A DNA stretch of 64,000 nt from contig NZ_JARQXA010000001.1 of NCBI RefSeq assembly GCF_029543155.1, forward strand, positions 372,001 to 436,000, read 5' to 3'. Position 1 is the stretch's first letter. The number at the start of each line of letters is the position of its first letter. Positions 43,469 to 52,189 of this stretch are shown in pieces. Source of the DNA: Sphingomonas sp. HITSZ_GF. GTDB taxonomy: Bacteria > Pseudomonadota > Alphaproteobacteria > Sphingomonadales > Sphingomonadaceae. The notes beneath the pieces were generated by a model. The model was not told the origin of the DNA. It was given only the letters and a program-made list of their open reading frames with translations, and did no database searches. A program made the translations under genes and the position numbers.

Positions 43469-44928
43469 CGTCTTCCCACCACGGCGGGCATCGTCCCGTC
43501 GGGCCGGCGGCAGACCGCCCGGGTCTCGGTGCCGTCATAATGGCACAGGTCGATCCACGGTTCGCCGCCGGTGGCTCGGTTGCGGCCATAGTCCATCATG
43601 CAGCGCATGAAGTCGGGGATGAACATCATGTTCTTGTTCTTCCGGGCTTCCTTGATCGGCCCGCAGGTGATCTTGCTGTCATAGGTCGGGGTGTAGTTGC
43701 GATAGCCGTCGGCGCTGACGAACCAGATCGCGCCGCCCGGCCGGCTGAGCCGCAGCCCGGCGATCGAAGTCACCTCGAGCTGGTTGACCATGATCGCCTC
43801 GCCGCGCTGGGCGGCGCGCAGGGCATCGGCCTTCTCGTCGATCTCAGAAGGATAGCCGGGCATCACCACCTGGTCGGGCGGCAGCACGGTGGGTCCGTTC
43901 CGGATCACATAGATATCGGCGCCCGGCCCCGGTGCGGGCGCGGGCACGTCGCGGCCCAGCAGCTCGGCGCGCTTGCGGCGGACGATCTCGCGCGCCACGC
44001 GCTGCGCGTCCGCGACCGACGCGAGGAATACAGACTGGCGCACGCCGCCGTCATAATAGGTCTTGTACAGCGGCTTCTTGCCCACCCGCACCTGCTGGTA
44101 GAAGACCGGCACCGCCGCCGATGCGATCGCCGCGCCCGCCAGGCACTGGGTCGCTTCGCCCAATTCCTTCTTGCTGTCGCCATAGGGCGCGAGCAGTTCC
44201 TGCACATCGACATAGCCGAACTCGCCCGAATTGGCCTCGATCATGCCGAGCAGCACCTTGCGCGTCTTGGCGTCGCGCAGCGTCTTGACGATGCACACCC
44301 CGGCCTGGCCGGCGGGCGACTTGGGATCATAGATCGCCGGGCAGATGCGCTGCTCGAAGCGGCGCTTGAGCGGCTTCAGGTTCGCCAGCGCGCCGTTGAG
44401 CGCGGCGAGCGCCTGGATGCTCTCGCGATCGACGATGTCGCTTTCCTTCTGCGGCGAATAGGAAGTCTCCAGCGCATCGCGGATCGCCTTGCCCTCGGCA
44501 TCCTGGCGATCGAGCCCTGCGCCGACGAACAGCGATTGCAGCGCCCCGGTGCTCACCCCGGTCACTACCGAGAAATCGGGGAATTGCCGGTTCTCGACCA
44601 GCTGGTTCATCAGCCCGACGCCGAACGCGCCCCATTGGCCGCCGCCCGAGAGCAGCAGTACCGGGCGCTCGGGAGAGGGCGGGGCGGCGAGGAAGGCGGG
44701 ATCGCGCTCCAGCCGCTCGATCTCCGCCGCGGCCAGCCGGTTGGCCAGCTCGCGTTCGGCAGGCGGCAGCGTCTCCAGGTCGAGCGCGCGGATCTGGCGT
44801 TCGAGCGGCGTCATCTCGATCGGGTGGATGAAGCTTGCGAAATCGGCGCAGTCCATCTTCAGCGCGCCCCGAAAGGCACAGCTGCCGAGGCTCAGCCCCA
44901 TCAGCACGATCAGCAAAATCCGGCGCAT
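43465..44928 (-). CDS. patatin-like phospholipase lipoprotein
   Basis: A 487-residue lipoprotein: signal MRRILLIVLMGLSLGSCAF with the lipobox Cys near residue 17. The catalytic fold has the oxyanion glycines in LSGGGQWGAFGVG, the nucleophile in GVSTGAL (GxSxG) and the Asp in YYDGGVRQS, so the Ser-Asp dyad is complete. It likely cleaves membrane phospholipids or lysolipids on the periplasmic side. It overlaps the DUF418 gene end by four bases, tail to tail. Confidence 0.85.
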   Translation of the reverse strand: MRRILLIVLMGLSLGSCAFRGALKMDCADFASFIHPIEMTPLERQIRALDLETLPPAERELANRLAAAEIERLERDPAFLAAPPSPERPVLLLSGGGQWGAFGVGLMNQLVENRQFPDFSVVTGVSTGALQSLFVGAGLDRQDAEGKAIRDALETSYSPQKESDIVDRESIQALAALNGALANLKPLKRRFEQRICPAIYDPKSPAGQAGVCIVKTLRDAKTRKVLLGMIEANSGEFGYVDVQELLAPYGDSKKELGEATQCLAGAAIASAAVPVFYQQVRVGKKPLYKTYYDGGVRQSVFLASVADAQRVAREIVRRKRAELLGRDVPAPAPGPGADIYVIRNGPTVLPPDQVVMPGYPSEIDEKADALRAAQRGEAIMVNQLEVTSIAGLRLSRPGGAIWFVSADGYRNYTPTYDSKITCGPIKEARKNKNMMFIPDFMRCMMDYGRNRATGGEPWIDLCHYDGTETRAVCRRPDGTMPAVVGRR

Positions 44929-44987
44929 CGCCCAGGCCCCCTCTGCCTCTGTCCGAGCGAGGGTAACAAAGTTGCGGGAAACCTGTC

Positions 44988-45005
44988 TTGGACGAAATCG
45001 TCCAA
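44988..45005. promoter_or_regulatory. 18-base palindrome between the patatin gene and asd
   Basis: TTGGACGA/TCGTCCAA with a 2-base spacer, mid-way in the 169-base divergent gap. A second palindrome TGCGGCGCCGCA (45046-45057) is enclosed by CGCTTG/CAAGCG. The first looks like a protein operator, the second like an RNA hairpin of the asd leader. Confidence 0.45.
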
Positions 45006-45097
45006 AAGCGCAGCAATCGCGCTCGAGAAGCAGCGCTTGCTTGCATGCGGCGCCGCACAAGCGTAGCGCGGCGCCAGTTTCCACCCTGGAGTATGTG

Positions 45098-46126
45098 ATG
45101 GGCTACCGTGTCGTCGTCGCAGGCGCCACCGGCAATGTCGGGCGCGAAATGTTGAACATCCTGGCCGAGCGGGAATTCCCGATCGACGATCTGGCCGTGC
45201 TGGCCTCGTCGCGCTCGACCGGCGATATTATCGACTTCGGCGAGACTGGTAAAACCTACAAAGTCCAGAACATCGAGCATTTCGACCCGACAGGTTGGGA
45301 TATCGCGCTGTTCGCGATCGGCTCGGACGGCTCGAAGCAGTACGCGCCGAAGTTCGCCGCGGCGGGCTGCACGGTGATCGACAATGCGTCGCTCTACCGC
45401 ATGGACCCCGATATCCCGCTGATCGTGCCGGAAGTGAATCCGGAGGCGATCGACGGCTACAAGGTGCGCAACATCATCGCCAACCCCAACTGCTCGACTG
45501 CGCAGATGGTGGTGGCGCTGAAGCCGCTCCACGATGCCGCCAAGATCAAGCGCGTCGTCGTCGCCACCTACCAGTCGGTTTCCGGCGCGGGCAAGGCGGG
45601 CATGGACGAGCTGTTCGAGCAGTCGCGCAACATCTTCGTCGGCGACCAGGCCGAGCCGAAGAAGTTCACCAAGCAGATCGCCTTCAACGTGATCCCGCAC
45701 ATCGACAGCTTCCTGGAAGACGGCTCGACCAAGGAAGAGTGGAAGATGGTCGTGGAGACCAAGAAGATCCTCGATCCCAAGATCAAGGTCACCGCCACCT
45801 GCGTGCGCGTGCCGGTGTTCGTCGGCCATTCGGAGGCGATCAACATCGAGTTCGAGGATGAAATCTCGGCCGAGCAGGCCAAGAAGATCCTGCGCGAGGC
45901 GCCCGGTGTGATGCTCGTCGACAAGCATGAGGACGGCGGATACGTCACGCCGATCGAGTGCGTCGGCGAATACGCCACCTTCATCAGCCGCGTCCGCGAG
46001 GATTCGACGGTGGAGAACGGCCTGTCGCTCTGGTGTGTCTCGGACAATCTCCGCAAGGGCGCGGCGCTCAACGCGGTGCAGATCGCCGAGCTGCTCGGTC
46101 GCCGTCACCTGAAGAAGGCGGCGTAG
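45098..46126 (+). CDS. asd: aspartate-semialdehyde dehydrogenase
   Basis: Makes L-aspartate 4-semialdehyde, the branch point for Lys/diaminopimelate, Thr and Met. The 342 residues have the NADP loop VVVAGATGNVGREML, the active-site Cys in NPNCSTAQMV (about 132), and the GAGKAGMDEL and HIDSFLEDGSTKEEWK segments of the bacterial type. The start is the ATG giving MGYRVVVAG; an upstream open frame is not coding. Monocistronic, with a strong terminator behind it. Confidence 0.95.
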   Translation: MGYRVVVAGATGNVGREMLNILAEREFPIDDLAVLASSRSTGDIIDFGETGKTYKVQNIEHFDPTGWDIALFAIGSDGSKQYAPKFAAAGCTVIDNASLYRMDPDIPLIVPEVNPEAIDGYKVRNIIANPNCSTAQMVVALKPLHDAAKIKRVVVATYQSVSGAGKAGMDELFEQSRNIFVGDQAEPKKFTKQIAFNVIPHIDSFLEDGSTKEEWKMVVETKKILDPKIKVTATCVRVPVFVGHSEAINIEFEDEISAEQAKKILREAPGVMLVDKHEDGGYVTPIECVGEYATFISRVREDSTVENGLSLWCVSDNLRKGAALNAVQIAELLGRRHLKKAA

Positions 46127-46143
46127 TCCGATACCGTAAAAGG

Positions 46144-46182
46144 AAAGGGTGCGGTGGCATCGCGCCACCGCACCCCTTTTTT
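46144..46182 (+). terminator. rho-independent terminator after asd
   Basis: GGGTGCGGTGG and CCACCGCACCC pair perfectly, loop CATCGCG, then a run of T (with one C in front). Confidence 0.92.
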
Positions 46183-46203
46183 GTCCGGTTTCCAGGCGCC
46201 CCT

Positions 46204-46287
46204 CCGTCATCCCGGCGAAAGCCGGGATCTCGTGCGGCTCTTGTCCCGCGTCTTTGCCTGAGATCCCGGCTTTCGCCGGGATGACGG
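46204..46287. repeat. intergenic inverted repeat, CCGTCATCCCGGCG family
   Basis: Arms with core CCCGGCGAAAGCCGGG and ends CCGTCAT/ATGACGG; spacer GTGCGGCTCTTGTCCCGC and more. A hybrid of the two main families: GTCATCCC ends with a GGCGAAAGCC core. It lies between the asd terminator and the convergent chemoreceptor gene. Confidence 0.85.
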
Positions 46288-46309
46288 CTCTTCGGCTCGG
46301 GCTACGCCG

Positions 46310-48151
46310 TCAGAAGCTCGCCCATGCCTTCGCATCGCCGACCGGCTTGGCCGGTACCGGGCGAGTGTTGGGCAGCGGCGAGAAGCTGCGCGGGCTCGCC
46401 GATGCGGCGGCCGGGCGGCGTCCGCCATTATCGATCCTGAAGGTGCTCGCCTGGGTGTCGAGACGGCTCACCTGCTCGCTGAGTGCGCGCGCGGCTGCCG
46501 ACGTCTCTTCGACCATCGCGGCATTCTGTTGGGTGGCCTGATCCATTGCGCCGATAGCAGTGCTGATCTCGCTGACCGCAGTCGACTGGGCGCGGTTGTC
46601 CGAAGCGATCGTGCCGAGCAGCTGGTGCACCTCGCCGACCATGCCGACGATGTTCGACAGCGAGCCGTCGACACGCTCCACCGCCCCGCGCGCAGTCTCG
46701 ACTTCCGCCTGGGTGACGGTGAGCTGGTCGCGGGCGCGCTTGGCCTCTTCCTCGGCACGCATCGCCAGCGCGGAGACGAGGTCGGCGACCACCGCGAAGC
46801 CACGGCCTGCTTCGCCGGCGCGGCCGGCTTCCACTGCGGCGTTCATCGCGAGAACGCGGGTCTGGAAGGCGATCTTGTCGACGCCCTCGATGACCGAGTC
46901 GATGCCCTTGGCGCTTTCGCTCACGCGGCCCATCGCCTGCACGGCTTCGTCCGCCGTCGAGCGGCCCGAGCTGACCACCGCGATCGCCGCATCGGCACGC
47001 GTGACGGTCTGGCTGGCGGCATCTGCCGTCGCACGCAGGCGCTGGTTCATCTGAGTGACGGCTGCCGAGGTCTCTTCCAGGCTTGCGGCGTTGCCTTCGG
47101 TGCGGCGTGCGAGATCCTCCGAGGCGGCGGCGATTTCGGCCGAGCCGGTCTGGATCGTGCCGGTGCTGTCCAGCACGGTGCCGATCAGCGAGCGCAGGCT
47201 CGAAAGTGCGCCGTTATAGTTGCCGCCCAGCTCGGCATAGGTGTTCGGGAAGTCGCGGCCGACGTCCGCGGTGAGGTCGCCCCCGGCCACGCGCTCCAGC
47301 GCTCCGCCGAGCATCGCCATCGCCTTTTCGCGTTCGATATCGTCGGCACGCTGCTTGGCTTCGGCCGCGGCCTTGTCGTTGGCGGCGACGCGGAAGCGCT
47401 CGAGCGCGCGGGCCATCTTGCCGATCTCGTCCTCGCTGCGGCGATCGGGCACGGTCACGGCGGTGTCGCCGGCCGAGAGATGCTCCATCGCATTGGTCAT
47501 CTGGGCGAGCGGGCGGAACATCGCGCGGCAGATCAGGAAGCCGATCGCGGTGACGAGCAGGGTGATCAGCGTCGCGGTAATCGCCATCGACGAGCGAACC
47601 GACTGGATTGCGGAGAGCACGTCCGAGCGCGGGATGCCGACATAGAGCACGCCGATCACCTTGCCGCTGGCGTCCTTGATCGGATCATAGGCGGTGAAGA
47701 AGGGCTTGCCGAGGATCTCGGCGGTGCCGCGATAGGGCTTGCCCTGGCCGAGCACCGCGTTCTTGGCGGGCCCGGGGGCGAGGGGGGTGCCCACGGCGCG
47801 ACTGCCATCGGGCTTCAGCACGTTAGTGGTGATGCGCGTGTCGCCGGCGAAGATCGTCGCGGTGCCGCCCACCAGCTGCTTGATTTCATCGACCGGCTTG
47901 TCCCAGCCGTTGAGCTTGTGCTCGCCGACATAGAGGTCGGTGCCGTCGGCGCGGAATTCGCCTTCGTCGCGCAGCACCTTCCAGGCGACGCGCATGTTGG
48001 TTTCCTGGCGCTCGGCGGCGATACGCTCGGCATCGGCGGTCAGCACCCGGTCGCTCAGCACATAGGTGGCGAGCGCCAGGATCAGCAGGCTGGAGATCGT
48101 GATGATCGTCGTCTTGGTGGCAAGGGGCAGGTTGGCAATTCGGTTGCGCAT
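46310..48151 (-). CDS. methyl-accepting chemotaxis protein
   Basis: A 613-residue transducer: first membrane helix ([19 protein letters not shown]), a periplasmic Cache-like domain (about 35-180; [39 protein letters not shown]), second helix ([18 protein letters not shown]), HAMP, then a long signalling coiled coil. The tip is [20 protein letters not shown], with the conserved Glu/Arg region. The Cache domain suggests a small organic anion or amine ligand. It could signal through the che operon at 2-7 kb. Confidence 0.92.
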   Translation of the reverse strand: MRNRIANLPLATKTTIITISSLLILALATYVLSDRVLTADAERIAAERQETNMRVAWKVLRDEGEFRADGTDLYVGEHKLNGWDKPVDEIKQLVGGTATIFAGDTRITTNVLKPDGSRAVGTPLAPGPAKNAVLGQGKPYRGTAEILGKPFFTAYDPIKDASGKVIGVLYVGIPRSDVLSAIQSVRSSMAITATLITLLVTAIGFLICRAMFRPLAQMTNAMEHLSAGDTAVTVPDRRSEDEIGKMARALERFRVAANDKAAAEAKQRADDIEREKAMAMLGGALERVAGGDLTADVGRDFPNTYAELGGNYNGALSSLRSLIGTVLDSTGTIQTGSAEIAAASEDLARRTEGNAASLEETSAAVTQMNQRLRATADAASQTVTRADAAIAVVSSGRSTADEAVQAMGRVSESAKGIDSVIEGVDKIAFQTRVLAMNAAVEAGRAGEAGRGFAVVADLVSALAMRAEEEAKRARDQLTVTQAEVETARGAVERVDGSLSNIVGMVGEVHQLLGTIASDNRAQSTAVSEISTAIGAMDQATQQNAAMVEETSAAARALSEQVSRLDTQASTFRIDNGGRRPAAASASPRSFSPLPNTRPVPAKPVGDAKAWASF

Positions 48152-48206
48152 CGGAAATCTCGTTTGGCCACGCCAGGACGGCGCCGGAAAAAGCGGAATT
48201 TCCATC

Positions 48207-48212
48207 ATTATA
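48207..48212 (-). promoter_or_regulatory. TATAAT-type -10 box of the chemoreceptor gene
   Basis: TATAAT on the minus strand, 55 bases before the ATG, in the only A/T-rich part of the gap. No clear -35 box; position 17-18 bases upstream reads ACCGCA. Confidence 0.35.
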
Positions 48213-48275
48213 GGCCGATTTACCGCTAATGCGGTCGAGCCGGTGCCTTTAGCTGCTGTGCCGAAGGAATGCCGG

Positions 48276-48926
48276 TCAGCCCTCGCAGCTGTAATCGGGC
48301 GGGTAGATCGAGCTGCCTAGATCCTTGCGCACGCGGCGCGAAAGCGCGAGCGCCTCGCGGTTGCCGAGCTTCTCCGCGGCGCCCAGCAGGTCGGCGAGCG
48401 GGCCGGAGCAGCCGCCGGCCTTGTTGAGCATCGCCACCATGCGCGAGGCACGGACGGCGCCGTCCGCGGCGTTCACCCGCGAGGGCGGGAACCAGCCGAG
48501 CTCCAGGGCCGGGTGGCCCGGATCGTCATTGCCATAAACCTTCTTGTCGGTGGGATCGATCACCTTGGTGCCGAGCAGGATCACGCCGGCCGCCGCGGCG
48601 ACGGTGCCGACGCGCGAGGGGCTGGTGGTCAGCCGCTCGGGATCGGGCATCGCAAAATAGCTGAGCAGCATCGCGGCGAGCGCGCGGGCGCTCTGCTTGT
48701 CTTCGACCAGCGCCAGCGCGTCGGGATCGACTTCGATGCGATCGGCCCGAGCCCGGGCAAAGACGCCGCGCTCGCCGTCCGGAATGGTGGCGACGGTGAA
48801 TTCCGCGCTGGCCGGGGTCAGTTCGTGCAGCGCCACGTCGAGCTGCTCGATGGGGGCGGGGCGAGGCGGGGCCGCGGCGCCCAGCACGAGCGCGGCAGAA
48901 ACCATGGCGAGCAACTTGAACCGCAT
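48276..48926 (-). CDS. secreted protein, function unknown
   Basis: A 216-residue exported protein with signal peptide ([19 protein letters not shown]). The mature part is helical; [20 protein letters not shown] and [20 protein letters not shown] stand out, and a second Cys is at the end (DYSCEG), so one disulfide is possible. It resembles periplasmic M48-type metallopeptidase-associated or TPR-like proteins only vaguely, and no HExxH is present. GAGGGG is 6 bases before the second ATG, preferred to the ATG two codons earlier. Confidence 0.62.
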   Translation of the reverse strand: MRFKLLAMVSAALVLGAAAPPRPAPIEQLDVALHELTPASAEFTVATIPDGERGVFARARADRIEVDPDALALVEDKQSARALAAMLLSYFAMPDPERLTTSPSRVGTVAAAAGVILLGTKVIDPTDKKVYGNDDPGHPALELGWFPPSRVNAADGAVRASRMVAMLNKAGGCSGPLADLLGAAEKLGNREALALSRRVRKDLGSSIYPPDYSCEG

Positions 48927-49082
48927 CTTCATCCCCTCTTTCCTTGCCCCGATCCTATCCTGAATCGATGCACCGGGCGAGATGGCGCGACGATGGACGA
49001 TCCGCATGCGACTGGAGCGCTCTTTACCGGGAATTGACTGATCCACGTTAAATGATGCCCCTTCTTTCGGGTGGGTCGCGTC

Positions 49083-50408
49083 GTGGTCGAAAACAGCAAT
49101 GCCGATTTGGCGCCGGTGCGCGGCAATGCGCGCATCGATGTGCTCGACATGCTGCGCGGGATCGCGATCCTCGGCATCTTCTACATCAACGTGCCCTATA
49201 TGGCGGCGAGCGTCTGGACCTTCTCGGCCGATGTCCGCCTGATCGGCTGGACGGTGCCGGACCAGGCTGCCTGGACGGCGATCAACCTGTTCTTCGCCGG
49301 CACCCAGCGCTGCCTGCTCGAATTCCTGTTCGGCGCCGGGATGATGGTGCTGGTGCGCAAGGCGATGGTGCCGGACGGGCCGGTGGCGGTCGCCGATCTC
49401 TATTATCGCCGCAATCTCTGGCTGCTCGCCTTTGGACTGTTCGACGTGTTCGTGCTGCTCTGGCCGGGCGACATCCTCCACATCTATGCGCTGGCGGCGC
49501 TGTTCCTCTTCCCGTTCCGCCTGCTGGGCCCGAAGACCCTGGTGGCGCTCGGGCTGGGCTGGGCGGTGCTCACCGGCATCGGCATCCCCGAATATGGCGC
49601 CCGCGAATATGCCGCGCGCACCGAGCTGGTGCAGCGGGTCGAGGCCGGCGAGCCTGCCGCGGTAGCGGAGTGGCGCAAGCTCGCTACGCACAAGCCCGAT
49701 GCCGTGCTGGTCGCGCGCGAGCACCAGGCGCATCAGGGCGGCTGGCTGCCCTATGCCAAGGAAGCCTGGAGCTATTGGAGCTACCTCGCCAGCCTGTGGC
49801 TGGTCTGGGACGTGCTCGAGGCCTTCTGCACGATGCTGATCGGTGTCGCGCTGTGGAAATGGGGCGTGATCCAGGGGCAGCGGAGCACACGCTTTTATGC
49901 CTGGCTGCTGCTCGCCGGCTACGGCTTCGGGCTCACCGCTCGGGCGGTCGGCCTGTCGGAGACGCTCGGTTTCCTGCCCGGCCCGCGCAGCCTGTGGGTC
50001 ACCGGCGAGTTCGCGCGGATCGCGATCGGACTGGGGCATCTGGCGGCGGTGAACCTCGCGGTGAAGAGCCGCGCCGGCGCCGCTCTGCTCGGCGTGTTCA
50101 AGGCGCCGGGCCGCATGGCCTTCTCGCTCTATTTCCTCCAGCAGATCGCGGGGATGTACATTCTGTTCGCGCCCTGGGGCTTCAACCTGTGGGGGCGGTT
50201 CGGCTGGGCCCAGATGGCGGCGATCTCGACGATCGGGATTGTCGTGCTGGTGGTCCTCGCCAATATCTGGATGCGCTACTTCGTCAGCGGCCCGTTAGAA
50301 TGGGCGTGGCGCAGCCTTGCCTATGTCAAGCTGCAGCCGTTCCGGCGGGGCGAGGCGGGCAGGGGAATGAAGGTCCGTCCGGTCGGCCCAGCGCCCTTGC
50401 CTAATTAA
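49083..50408 (+). CDS. DUF418 membrane protein, copy 2
   Basis: A 441-residue paralogue of the protein at 42.1 kb: ARIDVLDMLRGIAILGIFYI, DLYYRRNLWLLAFGLFDVFV, and FKAPGRMAFSLYFLQQIAGM. A 38-base stretch is identical to copy 1. GTG is chosen so that the N-terminus aligns residue for residue with copy 1; another GTG lies 12 bases earlier. Eight or more membrane helices. Overlaps the convergent repeat-protein gene by four bases. Function unknown. Confidence 0.85.
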   Translation: MVENSNADLAPVRGNARIDVLDMLRGIAILGIFYINVPYMAASVWTFSADVRLIGWTVPDQAAWTAINLFFAGTQRCLLEFLFGAGMMVLVRKAMVPDGPVAVADLYYRRNLWLLAFGLFDVFVLLWPGDILHIYALAALFLFPFRLLGPKTLVALGLGWAVLTGIGIPEYGAREYAARTELVQRVEAGEPAAVAEWRKLATHKPDAVLVAREHQAHQGGWLPYAKEAWSYWSYLASLWLVWDVLEAFCTMLIGVALWKWGVIQGQRSTRFYAWLLLAGYGFGLTARAVGLSETLGFLPGPRSLWVTGEFARIAIGLGHLAAVNLAVKSRAGAALLGVFKAPGRMAFSLYFLQQIAGMYILFAPWGFNLWGRFGWAQMAAISTIGIVVLVVLANIWMRYFVSGPLEWAWRSLAYVKLQPFRRGEAGRGMKVRPVGPAPLPN

Positions 50409-52066
50409 GGGGTGCGCTGGCCCATGTCCTTTGGGGAGGTGGCATCCGCGATCGCCTCCGATGTCTGGGACGGAGTCTGGAACTGTTCAAGTCGCGCGAA
50501 ATAAGCATCTTCGCCCAGACTGCTTCGACTATAATAGCTGTGCGCATCGCTGAGCGACTGTGCTGCCATAGCCTGCGCATTCGCATCATTGGGGCGCTCT
50601 CGGGCATATTCGCGCATGTGCTCGGCCACGCTGAAGCGTATTTCACCTTGCTCGGCGACACGCCTTTGATTTTCTGCCTTATATTCGGCGATGCGGTCTT
50701 GATATGCCTTTTCGCCAAGGTTGTTTGTCAGATAGTATCCGCGTAGATTGTCCAACGCATCCTGCAACGCTTCCTGCTTGTCCTGCCTCTCCGGATGCAT
50801 CACCGTCTCATATCGCAGGTCGTCCAAATCCTCGAGGAGACGGTTTCCTTCGTCCGAAGCGATTTTTGACGAGGACAATCCCGACTTGGCGAGTTTATCT
50901 TCCAGCGATTTTTGGCCCAGCCCGGCTGCGTCGTAATAATCCTGTGTCTCGTTGAGGTGTTCTATCAGATAGTTTCTGAGAACCTTATTGTCCGGATCTC
51001 TTTCTATGGAGGCCAGGGTTTCCGTGAGGGATCTTACGCGGTTATCAGCAACTTCGTTGATGTAGTCTTCTGAATCTTCGGCGAATTTTTCCATTCTCTC
51101 CTGGAAAGCCTCTTCGCCGAGGCCCGACTTGATGTAATAGTCCTCTACTGGGTAGAGCGCATCTTCCAGCGCGGCCTGCTTCGGCATGCTGGCGGGATCG
51201 CTGATTAGATCGGACCATTGGTGCCAGATGGCCTGGAGGCGACGCTCACCTTCCTCTAGGGCCAGTGCCTTTGAGGTTTCCATGAATTGAGCCAGGCGCT
51301 TCTCATATTCGTCCGGTCCCAGGCCCGTGCCGATGTAATAATCGTTGGCCTCGCGTAGCGCGGCCTTGACCGCCTCGCGCTTTGCTTCATTTGCCGGGTC
51401 CTGCACCAATGCTTCTCGCAGGCGCTCTGCCTTTGCGAAGCGCCGTTCCGCATCGGCGCGGATCATCGCATCACTCTTTTCGGCCCCAGCGCCACCCTGC
51501 ACGTTGATGACCTTCGCGCCTGCGCTTCGCCGTTCGCCCGTATTCGTCTTGGTCGTCTTGCTCGCGCAGTCGGTACCCGGCGTGCTCGCGGTAACATGGT
51601 TCATCAGCGCGGTGTTGTCCTGTCCCCGCCGCACCGCGTCCTTGATCCCCTGCGCGTTGCCGGCCGAAAGCGCTGCCAGATACTGCTGGATGAACACCTC
51701 GCCCTGCGCCATGCCGCTATCGTTGTTCACCGCCCCCGGCATGCACTTCATGTCGATGTCCGGCGCGGTGCCCAGGCTGGCGCGCTGGGCCTCCAGCACG
51801 GTGATATAGGCCTGGCCCTGCTCGGAGTTGGGGTCGACACCCATCTTGGCGACGATGTCCGCGGGCGATCCCGGCTCCGAAAGCCCGCGGATCTGCTTGG
51901 CATCCAGTTGTCCGCGCACGCCCTTGTCGAGCGTTTCCGCCGCCTCGCGCCGGTTCTTCGCTACGTCCTTCGCTGCCTGGTCGCCGACCTGCGACAGGGT
52001 CTGCGCGGATGCCGCGGTCATGGTCAGGGCGCTCAGCGCGGTTCCCAGCAGGAGCAGGCGAAGCAT
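50405..52066 (-). CDS. secreted protein with tandem 67-residue repeats
   Basis: A 553-residue exported protein. Signal peptide MLRLLLLGTALSALTMTAASAQ. Residues about 60-140 form a first domain with two Cys (DIDMKCMPGAVNN and GTDCASKT). From about residue 215 it consists of tandem helical repeats of exactly 67 residues: four complete and a fifth cut short at the C-terminus. Each carries a YY-x4-LG-x2-a-y-x2-R/K-L motif (e.g. DYYIKSGLGEEAFQERMEKF). The repeat region is clearly lower in G+C than the N-terminal part and the neighbours. I do not recognise the family; repeats of this type suggest a solenoid or filament. Start 9 bases after GGAAAGGA. Confidence 0.75.
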   Translation of the reverse strand: MLRLLLLGTALSALTMTAASAQTLSQVGDQAAKDVAKNRREAAETLDKGVRGQLDAKQIRGLSEPGSPADIVAKMGVDPNSEQGQAYITVLEAQRASLGTAPDIDMKCMPGAVNNDSGMAQGEVFIQQYLAALSAGNAQGIKDAVRRGQDNTALMNHVTASTPGTDCASKTTKTNTGERRSAGAKVINVQGGAGAEKSDAMIRADAERRFAKAERLREALVQDPANEAKREAVKAALREANDYYIGTGLGPDEYEKRLAQFMETSKALALEEGERRLQAIWHQWSDLISDPASMPKQAALEDALYPVEDYYIKSGLGEEAFQERMEKFAEDSEDYINEVADNRVRSLTETLASIERDPDNKVLRNYLIEHLNETQDYYDAAGLGQKSLEDKLAKSGLSSSKIASDEGNRLLEDLDDLRYETVMHPERQDKQEALQDALDNLRGYYLTNNLGEKAYQDRIAEYKAENQRRVAEQGEIRFSVAEHMREYARERPNDANAQAMAAQSLSDAHSYYSRSSLGEDAYFARLEQFQTPSQTSEAIADATSPKDMGQRTP

Positions 52067-52189
52067 CGATCGCATTCCTTTCCGTCGAACCCGGCCAGAT
52101 ACCGGGCGGAAAGGGGCGAAGGGCAGCATGGGGCTGCGAAGGGCGCCCGATCCGCGACGAAGCTGGACATATCCCGCACGAGGCGGGGC

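Noticed and set aside
48207..48240. A full sigma-70 promoter for the chemoreceptor gene
   Set aside because: The -10 TATAAT is convincing but no -35 match lies at 16-18 bases, so only the -10 is reported.
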